Positions 7,455 through 15,156 of a stretch of 24,922 nucleotides of DNA are shown here, piece by piece. The stretch is taken from NCBI GenBank assembly GCA_029258495.1, contig JARHYV010000123.1, positions 1 through 24,922 of the forward strand, in the 5' to 3' direction. The translations under genes and the position numbers were made by a program. The notes beneath the pieces are model-generated. The model worked only from the letters and a program-made list of their open reading frames with translations, searched no databases and was not told where the DNA came from. Origin of the DNA: Faecousia sp. GTDB lineage: Bacteria; Bacillota; Clostridia; Oscillospirales; Oscillospiraceae. Every line of letters begins with the position of its first letter. Positions within the stretch are counted from its first letter, which is position 1.

Positions 7455-7523
7455 AAACTATTCTTGTAACAAAGAAATCCTGTTATCAAAAAGTCTATGT
7501 GAAATGTAGAAAGGAAATCAAAA

Positions 7524-8339
7524 ATGAATAAGAGAATCTTAGGCGCTTTGGCTGCCACCGCTATGATTGCCGGAATGTTTGCAGGCTGTTCCAGTTCAGA
7601 CAGCGGAAAAGGAACCGTTACAACTGACGGCTCCACCTCCATGCAGGAGGTCATCGGAAGCCTTGGCGAGGTATTTCAGGAAAAGAACAGCGGAATCACC
7701 GTGACCTACAATCCCACCGGTTCCAGCGCAGGCGTAAAGGCCGTTCAGGAAGGCCGCTGTGATATCGGTCTTGCAAGCCGCAGCCTGAAGGATGAAGAAA
7801 AGCAGAGCGGTCTGATCTCCACAACTCTGGCATATGACGGCATCGCAATCGTCGTGAACCCCGAAAACCCTGTCAGCGATCTGGATCTTGACACCATTGC
7901 AAAGATCTACAAGGGCGAGATCACCAACTGGAAAGATGTTGGCGGCAAGGATGCCGAGATTGTTCTGATCGGCCGTGAGGCCGGCTCCGGTACCCGTGAC
8001 GGCTTTGAATCCATCACCGATACCAAGGATGCCTGCAAGTACCGCCAAGAGCTGACCTCCACCGGTGATGTCATTGCTACCGTTTCCCAGAATCCCGATG
8101 CCATCGGCTACGCCTCCATGTCCGCTGTGAAGGATAACATCAAGGCCTTGACCATCGGCGGAGTTGCTCTTTCCGAGGCAGCCGTAAAAGATGGCAGTTA
8201 TGTGGTACAGCGCCCCTTCGAGCTGATCACCAAAAAGGATACCAAGCTCTCTGATGAGGCTCAGAAATTCTTTGATTACATCACTTCTGCTGACGCATCT
8301 GAAGTCATCGCCTCTGCCGGTGTCGTTCCTGTAAAATAA
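7524..8339 (+). CDS. pstS: Phosphate ABC transporter substrate-binding lipoprotein PstS
   Basis: A 271-residue protein with a lipoprotein signal ending in the lipobox FAGC, making Cys22 the lipidated residue that anchors the protein outside the membrane. The mature part is a PBP-like fold with phosphate-ligand loops DGSTSM (35-40), TGSSAG (65-70) and AGSGTR (153-158), all characteristic of PstS. Length is at the short end that is normal for Firmicutes. An AAAGGAA site precedes the ATG. It is first in pstS-pstC-pstA-pstB-phoU and captures inorganic phosphate for the permease. A hairpin between pstS and pstC may lower downstream expression relative to pstS, a common arrangement since the binding protein is needed in excess. 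Confidence 0.97.
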   Translation: MNKRILGALAATAMIAGMFAGCSSSDSGKGTVTTDGSTSMQEVIGSLGEVFQEKNSGITVTYNPTGSSAGVKAVQEGRCDIGLASRSLKDEEKQSGLISTTLAYDGIAIVVNPENPVSDLDLDTIAKIYKGEITNWKDVGGKDAEIVLIGREAGSGTRDGFESITDTKDACKYRQELTSTGDVIATVSQNPDAIGYASMSAVKDNIKALTIGGVALSEAAVKDGSYVVQRPFELITKKDTKLSDEAQKFFDYITSADASEVIASAGVVPVK

Positions 8340-8348
8340 TTCCAACCG

Positions 8349-8378
8349 AAAGCGGCGGCTCCCAAAGTCGCCGCTTTT
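8349..8378 (+). terminator. pstS-pstC intercistronic hairpin, likely partial terminator
   Basis: AAAGCGGCG (8349-8357) pairs with CGCCGCTTT (8369-8377), extendable by two more pairs around a loop of about 7 bases, and ends in TTTT. The T-run is short and partly in the stem, so partial termination or 3'-end protection of pstS mRNA is more likely than a full stop. Confidence 0.6.
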
Positions 8379-8396
8379 GCGACAGAAAGGCTCTTT

Positions 8397-9263
8397 ATGA
8401 AGAAAAATCGTTTGATAGAAAATATCGTTCATGGTATTTTCCTGTTGCTTGGTCTGATCACCGTTGGCTGCGTGCTGATCATCACCATCTATCTGGTCAT
8501 TTCCGGCATCCCTGCCATTCGCGAGATCGGGCTTGTTCCCTTCTTGTTCGGAAAAACCTGGGCATCCACCAGTGCTCAGCCCCTTTATGGCATTCTTCCT
8601 TTCATCCTCACCAGTATCTACGGCACCGCAGGTGCAATCCTATTGGGCGTTCCCATTGGATTTTTGACCGCTGTCTACCTTTCAAAGGTCGCACCTCCCA
8701 AAATAAAATCCGTGATGGAAACCGCTGTCAGCCTCATGGCAGGCATTCCCTCCGTCGTATACGGTCTGATCGGTATGATGGTGCTGGTGCCGGGAATTCG
8801 GAGCCTCTTCCGCATCCCCGATGGCGCAAGTCTGCTTGCTGCCATCATCGTCCTTGCGATCATGATCCTGCCCTCTATTATCAAGGTATCCATGACTGCT
8901 CTGGATGCCGTCCCAAAGGAATATGAGGATGCCTCTCTTGCACTGGGCGCGACCCCCATTGAAACCTATTTCCGGGTTTCCGTTCCTGCTGCAAAGAGCG
9001 GAATTTCCGCCGCTGTCGTTCTGGGTGTTGGCCGTGCCATCGGCGAAGCCATGGCGATCATGATGGTCGCCGGCAACGCGCCCAACATGCCCAGTCTGTT
9101 CCAAAGTGTCCGTTTTCTTACCACTGCCGTTGCAAGCGAAATGGCATACTCCAGCGGACTTCAGCAGCAGGCGCTGTTCTCCATCGCTCTGGTGCTGTTC
9201 CTGTTCATTATGCTGATCAATGCAACGCTGAACTTCTTCCTGAAGCGCAGCAAGGAGGTGTAA
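8397..9263 (+). CDS. pstC: Phosphate ABC transporter permease PstC
   Basis: A 288-residue membrane protein with about six helices, the first near residues 12-36. It contains the binding-protein-dependent permease domain with the EAA-type loop (EYEDASLALGATPIETYFRV) that contacts the ATPase PstB, and the conserved GRAIGEAMAIMMVAGN segment typical of PstC. With PstA it forms the transmembrane path for phosphate. The ATG at 8397 follows an AGAAAGG site. Its stop is two bases before the pstA start region, with the pstA ribosome binding site inside the end of pstC. Paired position with pstA and the sequence around GRAIGEA separate it from other permeases. Confidence 0.96.
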   Translation: MKKNRLIENIVHGIFLLLGLITVGCVLIITIYLVISGIPAIREIGLVPFLFGKTWASTSAQPLYGILPFILTSIYGTAGAILLGVPIGFLTAVYLSKVAPPKIKSVMETAVSLMAGIPSVVYGLIGMMVLVPGIRSLFRIPDGASLLAAIIVLAIMILPSIIKVSMTALDAVPKEYEDASLALGATPIETYFRVSVPAAKSGISAAVVLGVGRAIGEAMAIMMVAGNAPNMPSLFQSVRFLTTAVASEMAYSSGLQQQALFSIALVLFLFIMLINATLNFFLKRSKEV

Positions 9264-9264
9264 C

Positions 9265-10113
9265 ATGCATACATCCGCAAAAAGAAAAGCCTATATCACC
9301 CTGATGCGGGTACTCATGTGGGTATCCACTGCCCTGACAGCTGCCCTTGTCCTTTTCCTACTGGGCTATGTACTGTGGAACGGGCTGCCGAACATTACCT
9401 GGGAACTGCTCAGCACCAAACCCAGTTATATCACCGACCGCATCGGCATTCTGCCGGATATCCTCAATACGCTGTATGTTGTTCTCGCCACTTTGGTATT
9501 TGTGGTTCCGTTGGGCGTAGGTGCCGCCGTGTATCTGACTGAATATGCCTCAAACAAGCGGATCGTCGGAGTCATCGAATATGCAGCAGAAACATTGTCC
9601 GGCATTCCCTCCATCATATATGGTCTGGTCGGTATGCTCCTATTTTCCAACAATATGGGCACATGCCTGATGGCAGGCAGCCTCACCCTTGTCATCATGA
9701 ACCTGCCGACGATTATGCGCACTACGCAGGAAAGTCTGAAAACCGTGCCCCAGTCCTATCGCGAAGGTGCTTTTGGTCTGGGTGCCGGAAAATGGCGTGT
9801 CATCCGCACCGTTGTATTGCCAAACTGCATTGACGGTGTGATCACCGGCTGCATCCTGACCGTAGGCAGGATCCTGGGGGAGTCTGCCGCTCTGTTGTTC
9901 ACCGCAGGTCTTGCACATGCTGTGAATGGAATTGTGGATGGTTTAGCAAGCCCCGGGGCAACCCTTACCGTTGCACTCTATGTGTATGCGAAGGAAGAGG
10001 GCGAATTTGGCATCGCGTTTGCCATTGCCGCTATTTTGATGGTTCTGACCATCCTCATCAATCTGGCCGCCACCTTGGTAGGCAAATACTACAATAACAG
10101 GAGAAATGTATGA
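9265..10113 (+). CDS. pstA: Phosphate ABC transporter permease PstA
   Basis: A 282-residue permease with about six membrane helices. It has the EAA-type loop SYREGAFGLGAGKWRVIRTV for docking on PstB and the GRILGESAALLFTAG segment typical of PstA. It pairs with PstC to form the channel. The ATG at 9265 lies one base after the pstC stop and is served by AAGGAGGTG (9252-9260). Its own stop overlaps the pstB start by four bases (ATGA), so translation of the two is probably coupled. The length is normal for the family. Confidence 0.96.
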   Translation: MHTSAKRKAYITLMRVLMWVSTALTAALVLFLLGYVLWNGLPNITWELLSTKPSYITDRIGILPDILNTLYVVLATLVFVVPLGVGAAVYLTEYASNKRIVGVIEYAAETLSGIPSIIYGLVGMLLFSNNMGTCLMAGSLTLVIMNLPTIMRTTQESLKTVPQSYREGAFGLGAGKWRVIRTVVLPNCIDGVITGCILTVGRILGESAALLFTAGLAHAVNGIVDGLASPGATLTVALYVYAKEEGEFGIAFAIAAILMVLTILINLAATLVGKYYNNRRNV

Positions 10114-10865
10114 ATTATATCATCACTGCGAAGGATCTGTGCCTCTGGTACGGCCAGTTTCAGGCATTGAAATCCATCACCATGGACATTCCGGAAAATC
10201 GCATCACCGCCTTCATCGGCCCATCCGGATGCGGAAAATCCACCTTTCTGAAAACGCTGAACCGTATGAATGATCTGGTTCCGGGCGTTCGGATCACCGG
10301 AGATGTCCGTTTCCACGAGGAAAATATCTTTGATAAGAGTGTCGATGTCAACGAGCTCCGTCGGGATATCGGCATGGTCTTTCAAAAACCCAATCCATTC
10401 CCCATGAGCATTTATGACAACATTGCCTACGGCCCCAGAACCCATGGAATTACCAACAAATCCCAGTTGGACTGCATTGTTGAGCAGGCGCTGAAGGATG
10501 CCGCAATTTGGGACGAGGTGAAGGATCGGCTGAAGAAAAATGCTCTGGGACTCTCCGGCGGACAGCAGCAGCGACTGTGTATTGCACGCGCGCTTGCAGT
10601 ACAGCCCCAGGTTCTGCTGATGGATGAGCCCACATCGGCTCTGGATCCCATTTCTACCTCTCGGATCGAGGAGCTTACTCTGGAGCTCAAGAAAAAATAC
10701 TCCATCGTCATCGTCACCCACAACATGCAGCAGGCTGTCCGCATCTCGGATCATACCGCCTTTTTCCTGTTGGGTGAACTGGTGGAGTTCGGCAAAACAG
10801 AAGATTTGTTCTCACAGCCAAAAGAAAAACGCACCGAAGACTATATCACAGGGAGGTTCGGATAA
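10110..10865 (+). CDS. pstB: Phosphate ABC transporter ATP-binding protein PstB
   Basis: A 251-residue ABC ATPase with every nucleotide-binding element intact: Walker A GPSGCGKST (37-45), Q-loop in VFQKPNPFPMSIYDN (90-104), signature LSGGQQQR (148-155), Walker B VLLMDEP (168-174), D-loop SALD (176-179) and switch His204. The VFQKPNPFPMSIYDN motif and early NRMNDL are hallmarks of PstB. It hydrolyses ATP on the cytoplasmic face of PstC-PstA to drive phosphate import. The start overlaps the pstA stop (ATGA), and its stop overlaps the phoU start by one base (TAATG). Confidence 0.98.
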   Translation: MNYIITAKDLCLWYGQFQALKSITMDIPENRITAFIGPSGCGKSTFLKTLNRMNDLVPGVRITGDVRFHEENIFDKSVDVNELRRDIGMVFQKPNPFPMSIYDNIAYGPRTHGITNKSQLDCIVEQALKDAAIWDEVKDRLKKNALGLSGGQQQRLCIARALAVQPQVLLMDEPTSALDPISTSRIEELTLELKKKYSIVIVTHNMQQAVRISDHTAFFLLGELVEFGKTEDLFSQPKEKRTEDYITGRFG

Positions 10866-11515
10866 TGAGAAGTCGCTTTGACAGCCAATTAGCACAGCTA
10901 AACCGAGAAATGATCGAAATGGGTGCTTTGTGTGAAGAGATCATATCTATGGTATCCAATGCCTTGACACAATGGGATCCCCAGCTGCATGACCACATCC
11001 AGCCTGTTGCTGCCTCTATCGACCAGAAGGAACGGGATATCGAGGCTCTCTGCCTAAAAATGCTGCTGCAGCAGCAGCCTGTGGCAAAGGATCTGAGAGT
11101 CATCTCTGCCGCATTGAAAATGATCACCGATATGGAGCGCATCGGCGATCAGGCAGAAGATATTGCCGAGATCATCCGCTATCTGAACGGACGCACCATC
11201 ACCCAGATCCACCAGATCGGCGAGATGGCATCTGCTACCATCCGAATGGTCACCGAAAGTGTGGATGCCTATGTAAAGCAGGATATCGCTCTGGCACAAG
11301 CCGCAATCAAGCATGATGATATCGTGGACGGCTATTTCCTTGAAATGAAACAGCTGCTCATCGATTGGATTGCAAAAATGCCTGAGCACGGAGAATTTGC
11401 ATTGGATCTGCTGATGATCAGCAAGTATTTTGAACGGATCGGCGACCATGCCACCAATATCGCAGAATGGGTGATTTTCTCCGTCACCGGAACCCATGAG
11501 AATATCCCCTGCTGA
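10865..11515 (+). CDS. phoU: Phosphate signalling complex protein PhoU
   Basis: A 216-residue, all-helical protein built from two repeats of the PhoU three-helix bundle. Each repeat carries the metal-binding signature, ERIGDQAEDIAE at 91-102 and ERIGDHATNIAE at 190-201. PhoU links the state of the Pst transporter to the phosphate-sensing kinase and restrains phosphate uptake and Pho gene expression. It is the last gene of the pst operon, overlapping the pstB stop by one base. No kinase/regulator pair (phoR/phoB or phoP) lies in this window, so the partner must be elsewhere. Length is normal for the family. Confidence 0.96.
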   Translation: MRSRFDSQLAQLNREMIEMGALCEEIISMVSNALTQWDPQLHDHIQPVAASIDQKERDIEALCLKMLLQQQPVAKDLRVISAALKMITDMERIGDQAEDIAEIIRYLNGRTITQIHQIGEMASATIRMVTESVDAYVKQDIALAQAAIKHDDIVDGYFLEMKQLLIDWIAKMPEHGEFALDLLMISKYFERIGDHATNIAEWVIFSVTGTHENIPC

Positions 11516-11590
11516 GCACAACTTCATGCTCAGGCAGATCTCGCACTGCTCGCTTTTTGATTGGCATTTTCTGAGCATTGCCGTCCTATA

Positions 11591-11624
11591 AAAACAGCCT
11601 CTATCCACAGATAGAGGCTGTTTT
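11591..11624. terminator. Bidirectional terminator between phoU and nitroreductase genes
   Basis: A perfect 15-bp stem (11591-11605 with 11610-11624) with a CACA loop starts with AAAA and ends with TTTT, so it offers a U-run on both strands. It sits between the convergent phoU and nitroreductase genes and can end both transcripts. A weaker 7-bp hairpin (11512-11533) overlaps the phoU stop. Confidence 0.9.
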
Positions 11625-11640
11625 ATTATCGTATTTAACC

Positions 11641-12168
11641 TTACAGATACTTTACCAAGCTCTCGAGATCTTTTCGCTTTTTTGGACGCAGCTGATCATC
11701 CGCTTTCGCATATCCCAATGCGATCACCAAGCGCACAGAGGTATTCAGTCCGCAGATTTTCCGCACTTTTCCTTCATCGAACCATCCCAGAATACAGCTG
11801 CCAAGCCCCTGAGCCGCAGCCTCCGCTGTAAGGTAGGCGGTAGCAATGCCGATATCGATGGAACGATAGTCATTCGATTTGACTTTGACACCCACGGCAG
11901 CGGTCTGATTATTTGCTTCCTCAGAAACAACGACCATAACGGGTGCCTGTGTTGCAAATCGGTTCATGCCCATCCCCTGCGTCGCCTGTGCAACCTGCTT
12001 AGCTGTTTCTCCCTGACACACAGTAAAGAAATACGGCTGTGCATTACAGGCAGAGGGTGCCAGTCTAGCTGCCTCCAGCACGCATTGGATCTTCTCCCAC
12101 TCCACAGAGCGCTCCTCATCATATGATCGGCAGCTCTGCCTTGCATTTGCAATTTCCATAAAATTCAT
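11641..12168 (-). CDS. Nitroreductase-family FMN-dependent oxidoreductase
   Basis: A 175-residue protein of the nitroreductase fold. The N-terminal FMN phosphate-binding segment is ARQSCRSYDEE (9-19); APSACNAQPYFFTV (around 37-50) is the NxQP region; AYLTAEAAAQGLGSCILGWF is the central helix and loop; and it ends with an IALGYA segment. These enzymes reduce nitro groups, quinones or other acceptors using NAD(P)H and FMN and act as cytoplasmic homodimers. The start ATG 12168 follows AGGAGG at a 9-base spacing. It lies 58 bases after the parvulin gene, across a hairpin, so it may be transcribed by read-through. The substrate is not predictable. Confidence 0.92.
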   Translation of the reverse strand: MNFMEIANARQSCRSYDEERSVEWEKIQCVLEAARLAPSACNAQPYFFTVCQGETAKQVAQATQGMGMNRFATQAPVMVVVSEEANNQTAAVGVKVKSNDYRSIDIGIATAYLTAEAAAQGLGSCILGWFDEGKVRKICGLNTSVRLVIALGYAKADDQLRPKKRKDLESLVKYL

Positions 12169-12190
12169 ACAAAAGAACCTCCTTTATTGA

Positions 12191-12222
12191 CAAAAGGACA
12201 CATCGGAAGATGTGCCCTTTTG
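12191..12222 (-). terminator. Hairpin after the parvulin gene, probable leaky terminator
   Basis: A 14-bp stem (12191-12204 with 12209-12222) with a 4-base loop has an A-C mismatch if read on the plus strand but a G-U pair on the minus-strand RNA, supporting a role in the minus transcript. It ends in UCCUUUUGUC with the U-run partly in the stem, so read-through into the nitroreductase gene is likely. Confidence 0.6.
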
Positions 12223-12226
12223 CGAA

Positions 12227-13747
12227 TTATTTCTTGTTCAGGTCAGCAAGGCCCAGTGCAATCGCAGGGTAATCTACCGTATAATCATACTGTGCGACAA
12301 CATTGTTAAGGAACTCGTTTCCTTTTTCGATCAGAAGATCCTGCATTGCAGTGGTGTGCCAAATCAGGCGGCTGTCCACATAATACATCACATGATAGCC
12401 ATAGTCCGTCTTGACCAGACCGTAATCACCGACTGCGCGGCTGTCATCAAAAGACCACTCTTCGAAAGGTGCAACCATCTGCCCCTTGCGGACATTCATA
12501 TACAGACCGCCCTTTGCCGCAGAGCCGGGATCCTTGGAGTACTTAGTAGCAAGCTCTGCAAAACGCTCCTGAGTCTGCTCTCCTGCCAGATACTCGTCCA
12601 GTACAGCCTGTGCTGCCTGCTCACAAGCCTGCCATTCCTCGTCAGAATAGGTGGTATTGCCCTTTTCATCGGTAGTACCGCCCTCCGGTGTGATCAGAAT
12701 ATGACGCACATCAACGACCTTGTCATCGCCCTTCTTCAGACCCTTTTCCAGATATGCATCCGCATGTGAATCGAAAAATGCCTCGACCTCAGCGTCTGTT
12801 ACCTCAATTTTATCCATATTGCTGCCGTAGTACAGATGGCCGGTGTAGTAATCATTCATGTAGGCCATATATGCACCAACACCTGCGCCGACACCCATGT
12901 CCGCATGGATCATATCATCAACGGTTTCAAAGCCAGAGCTCTTAGCCGTTGCCTCCAGATTTGCAGGCAGATCTTCCAACTGCTTTGCGAAATCCGCATT
13001 CATCTCAAAGCCCTCTTCCCTTGCCTTGGTGCTCAGAGATTTATAATTCTTCCAGGAGTTCAGTGCCTCTCTCAGGAAGAACTGCTGCCAAGTCAGCTCC
13101 GGATCCATGCTCTTCTGCATATCCAGCGGTGTGTTGGTGTCCATACCGAAGGCTGCGGCATACTGGCCATACTTCTCCAGGAAGTCATAAACCTGCATCC
13201 AGTAGTAGATCTGCAGCTCTTCATTGGTCAGCTTTTCTCCGTTCAGGGTCGCAACGACCTGATCCTTCTGTGCCAGGATCTCTTCATCTGTAACCGTGTA
13301 AGTGCCCTTGCAGGTCACATCGTCAGGATTGCCATCCGACGGGATCGTTGCCTCAGTAGTTTCAACAGGTGCAGACGGATCCTTTGCCCCGGTGCCACCC
13401 GACAATCCACCAACGACCAAAGCCACGACAACCGCAATGGCTGCGACTGCCAGAACGACCAGCAATGCAATTTTACCGCCGGTGAGTTTTCCTTCAACGA
13501 TCGGTGTACACGCTTTATCGGAAGACTGCTCTTCGGGCATTTCTGCCACAGCAGCTGTTTCCTCATTTTCGCAAGCCTCAGCCTGCTCGGAAGTCTGCTC
13601 CGTTCCATTGTTGGAGAGTTCTTCGGTCACGATACTCTGCTCCTGCTGCTCGCAGGACATGTCATGTTCAGAAGAATTCTGAAATCCGCAGGACGGACAC
13701 AGTGTAACACCTTCTTCCAATTCGGCATTACATGCTTTACATTTCAT
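12227..13747 (-). CDS. Membrane-anchored zinc-ribbon parvulin-type peptidylprolyl isomerase
   Basis: A 506-residue protein from ATG 13747, chosen over an in-frame TTG at 13783 because it has an AAAAGGGG site and gives a natural zinc-ribbon start. Order: a double-CxxC zinc ribbon (C3, C6, C17, C20); an acidic Glu/Ser/Gln-rich linker (about 25-85); one membrane helix (92-114); a SurA/PrsA-like helical part with a GEKLTNEEL segment near 170-180; and a parvulin rotamase domain (about 345-458) with VRHILI, KYSKDPGSAAKGG and GYHVMYY. The single helix puts the zinc ribbon in the cytoplasm and the isomerase outside, where PrsA-type enzymes help fold secreted proteins. It has no lipobox, unlike classic PrsA. 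The zinc ribbon's role is unknown. Confidence 0.9.
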   Translation of the reverse strand: MKCKACNAELEEGVTLCPSCGFQNSSEHDMSCEQQEQSIVTEELSNNGTEQTSEQAEACENEETAAVAEMPEEQSSDKACTPIVEGKLTGGKIALLVVLAVAAIAVVVALVVGGLSGGTGAKDPSAPVETTEATIPSDGNPDDVTCKGTYTVTDEEILAQKDQVVATLNGEKLTNEELQIYYWMQVYDFLEKYGQYAAAFGMDTNTPLDMQKSMDPELTWQQFFLREALNSWKNYKSLSTKAREEGFEMNADFAKQLEDLPANLEATAKSSGFETVDDMIHADMGVGAGVGAYMAYMNDYYTGHLYYGSNMDKIEVTDAEVEAFFDSHADAYLEKGLKKGDDKVVDVRHILITPEGGTTDEKGNTTYSDEEWQACEQAAQAVLDEYLAGEQTQERFAELATKYSKDPGSAAKGGLYMNVRKGQMVAPFEEWSFDDSRAVGDYGLVKTDYGYHVMYYVDSRLIWHTTAMQDLLIEKGNEFLNNVVAQYDYTVDYPAIALGLADLNKK

Positions 13748-13793
13748 AGGTTCATTCCCCTTTTCTCCGGAATTCCGGGTCAAATACTTGCAT

Positions 13794-13822
13794 AGTTTAT
13801 CACAAATTACCTGTAATTACAA
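13794..13822 (-). promoter_or_regulatory. Promoter of the parvulin gene
   Basis: On the minus strand TTGTAA (13817-13822), 17 bases, then TAAACT (13794-13799) preceded by TGA, which makes an extended -10. The start site would be near 13787, about 40 bases before the ATG. Confidence 0.6.
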
Positions 13823-13826
13823 GGAC

Positions 13827-13849
13827 ACAATGTATATTTCAAACATTGT
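13827..13849. repeat. Inverted repeat upstream of the parvulin promoter
   Basis: ACAATGT (13827-13833) and ACATTGT (13843-13849) form a 7-bp inverted repeat with a 9-base AT-rich spacer immediately upstream of the -35 box. The position would suit an activator site. No regulator is assigned. Confidence 0.35.
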
Positions 13850-13870
13850 TAACACATTTTCCTCATTGCG

Positions 13871-13906
13871 TCTGATGCAGCAGAAACCTCCGCTGAATAC
13901 ATCAGA
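13871..13906 (-). terminator. Hairpin after the YfbR-type gene, no U-run
   Basis: TCTGATG (13871-13877) pairs with CATCAGA (13900-13906), with a nested CAGC/GCTG stem. It lies just after the last gene of the replication operon, but no T-run follows on the minus strand, so it may be a 3'-end stabiliser rather than an intrinsic terminator. Confidence 0.35.
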
Positions 13907-13914
13907 GGGCAAGA

Positions 13915-14493
13915 TCAGTCCAATTCGTCCAGCGTTTTGCTGAATGCCTCCAGACAATTATCAATAAACCAGTCCAATTCCGGAAGGCGCATCTGTATCA
14001 GCGAATCCATGATCTGCTTTGCTGCGGAATCAAATTCGCTGTTGCCGGCCTTCTGCTCTTCCACGCATTTGATGTAGGCGGAAAGCTTATCTGCTGCTTT
14101 TACGATGGGATTGACCGTTTCATCGTCTTCCAGTACCAAATGCTCATAAGATGCTCTCAGCTGCTCAGGGAGCATATCCAGCAGCTTCATGCCGGAAACA
14201 CGCTCCACCTGCTTGTACGCAGCCTTGATCTCCGGATTGTAGTATTTGATAGGTGTTGGCAGATCGCCTGTCAGGATCTCGGATGCATCATGGTAAAGTG
14301 CTGCAACCGCACATCTGTCCGGATCCGGTCCCTGCAGCAGAAGGATATCCCGTCGGATCAGAGCCAGTGCATGGGCAAGCACCGCGACCTCATGGCTGTG
14401 CTCCTGAATATTCTCAGAAAAGGTATTGCGCATCAAGCCCCATCGGGTAATATAGCGCATCCGGCTCATAAGCGCATAAAACTCATTTGCCAT
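13915..14493 (-). CDS. yfbR: YfbR-type HD-domain 5'-deoxynucleotidase
   Basis: A 192-residue HD-domain phosphohydrolase closely resembling E. coli YfbR along its length. Shared segments include RMRYITRWGLMRN, SENIQEHSHEVA, ALYHDASEILTGDLPTP and KAADKLSAYIKC. Expected metal and active-site residues are present: R17, H32, H68, D69 and D135. YfbR removes phosphate from deoxyribonucleoside 5'-monophosphates in the cytoplasm. ATG 14493 is chosen because GGAG lies 8 bases upstream; a GTG at 14502 would overlap the preceding stop and sit on the ribosome site. It is the last gene of the DnaD-DnaI-HAD operon, five bases after the HAD gene. Confidence 0.93.
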   Translation of the reverse strand: MANEFYALMSRMRYITRWGLMRNTFSENIQEHSHEVAVLAHALALIRRDILLLQGPDPDRCAVAALYHDASEILTGDLPTPIKYYNPEIKAAYKQVERVSGMKLLDMLPEQLRASYEHLVLEDDETVNPIVKAADKLSAYIKCVEEQKAGNSEFDSAAKQIMDSLIQMRLPELDWFIDNCLEAFSKTLDELD

Positions 14494-14498
14494 GATCT

Positions 14499-15155
14499 TC
14501 ACTCCATTTCTTTCAGTACCGTTGTGAATTCATCCGGCGTTCTACACACACATTCTGCGCCACTGGCTCTGAGAAATTCCTCATCCCGAAATCCCCACAA
14601 AACACTGATGCAGCGCATATTGGCATTTCTCGCCGTCTGTACATCCACCTCGCTGTCGCCCACATAGATACACTGCTCAGGCAGCAGCCCCAAGGAATCG
14701 GCAGCTCGGAAGACAAGATCCGGTGCAGGCTTTCTCGGACAGCCCTCCACCTCACCTGTGACTGTGGAAAAAATATCTCCGAAATGATCCCGACACAGGA
14801 TCTTCACCGCAGAATCCGGTTTGTTCGACACAACTGCCATGGGATATCCGTCCCGCCTCAGGTCTGAAAGCAGCGGCAGGATCCCTTCGTAGGGTGCCGT
14901 TTTATCCCTGCAATGGGCATCATAATACTGCCGGAAACACGCAAGCACATCTTCCCAAGCCGGATCATCTGCACCGCCTGGCAGTGCACGCTGGATCAGC
15001 AATCCTGCACCGTTTCCCACGAACCTGCGGATCTCCTCCAGACTGCGCTGAGGGCAACCGAACGCACGAAGTGCATAATTGACCGCATCCATCAGATCCT
15101 GCAAAGTATCCAACAGTGTGCCGTCCAGATCCCAAATAATTCCAACTGAACCCAT
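14499..15155 (-). CDS. HAD-superfamily phosphatase, phosphoglycolate phosphatase-like
   Basis: A 218-residue HAD hydrolase with all four motifs: DLDGTLLDT (nucleophile D9, acid D11), VVSNK (S110, K112), RKPAPD (K142) and GDSEVDVQTA (D167, D171). A helical C1 cap lies between motifs I and II, as in Gph, PpaX and beta-phosphoglucomutase relatives. The likely reaction is hydrolysis of a small phosphate ester such as phosphoglycolate or pyrophosphate, but the family is promiscuous. ATG 15155 follows a GAGG site and lies one base after the DnaI-like gene's stop (TGATATG), so it is tightly coupled. Longer in-frame starts upstream run inside the DnaI-like gene and are unlikely. Confidence 0.9.
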   Translation of the reverse strand: MGSVGIIWDLDGTLLDTLQDLMDAVNYALRAFGCPQRSLEEIRRFVGNGAGLLIQRALPGGADDPAWEDVLACFRQYYDAHCRDKTAPYEGILPLLSDLRRDGYPMAVVSNKPDSAVKILCRDHFGDIFSTVTGEVEGCPRKPAPDLVFRAADSLGLLPEQCIYVGDSEVDVQTARNANMRCISVLWGFRDEEFLRASGAECVCRTPDEFTTVLKEME

Positions 15156-15156
15156 A

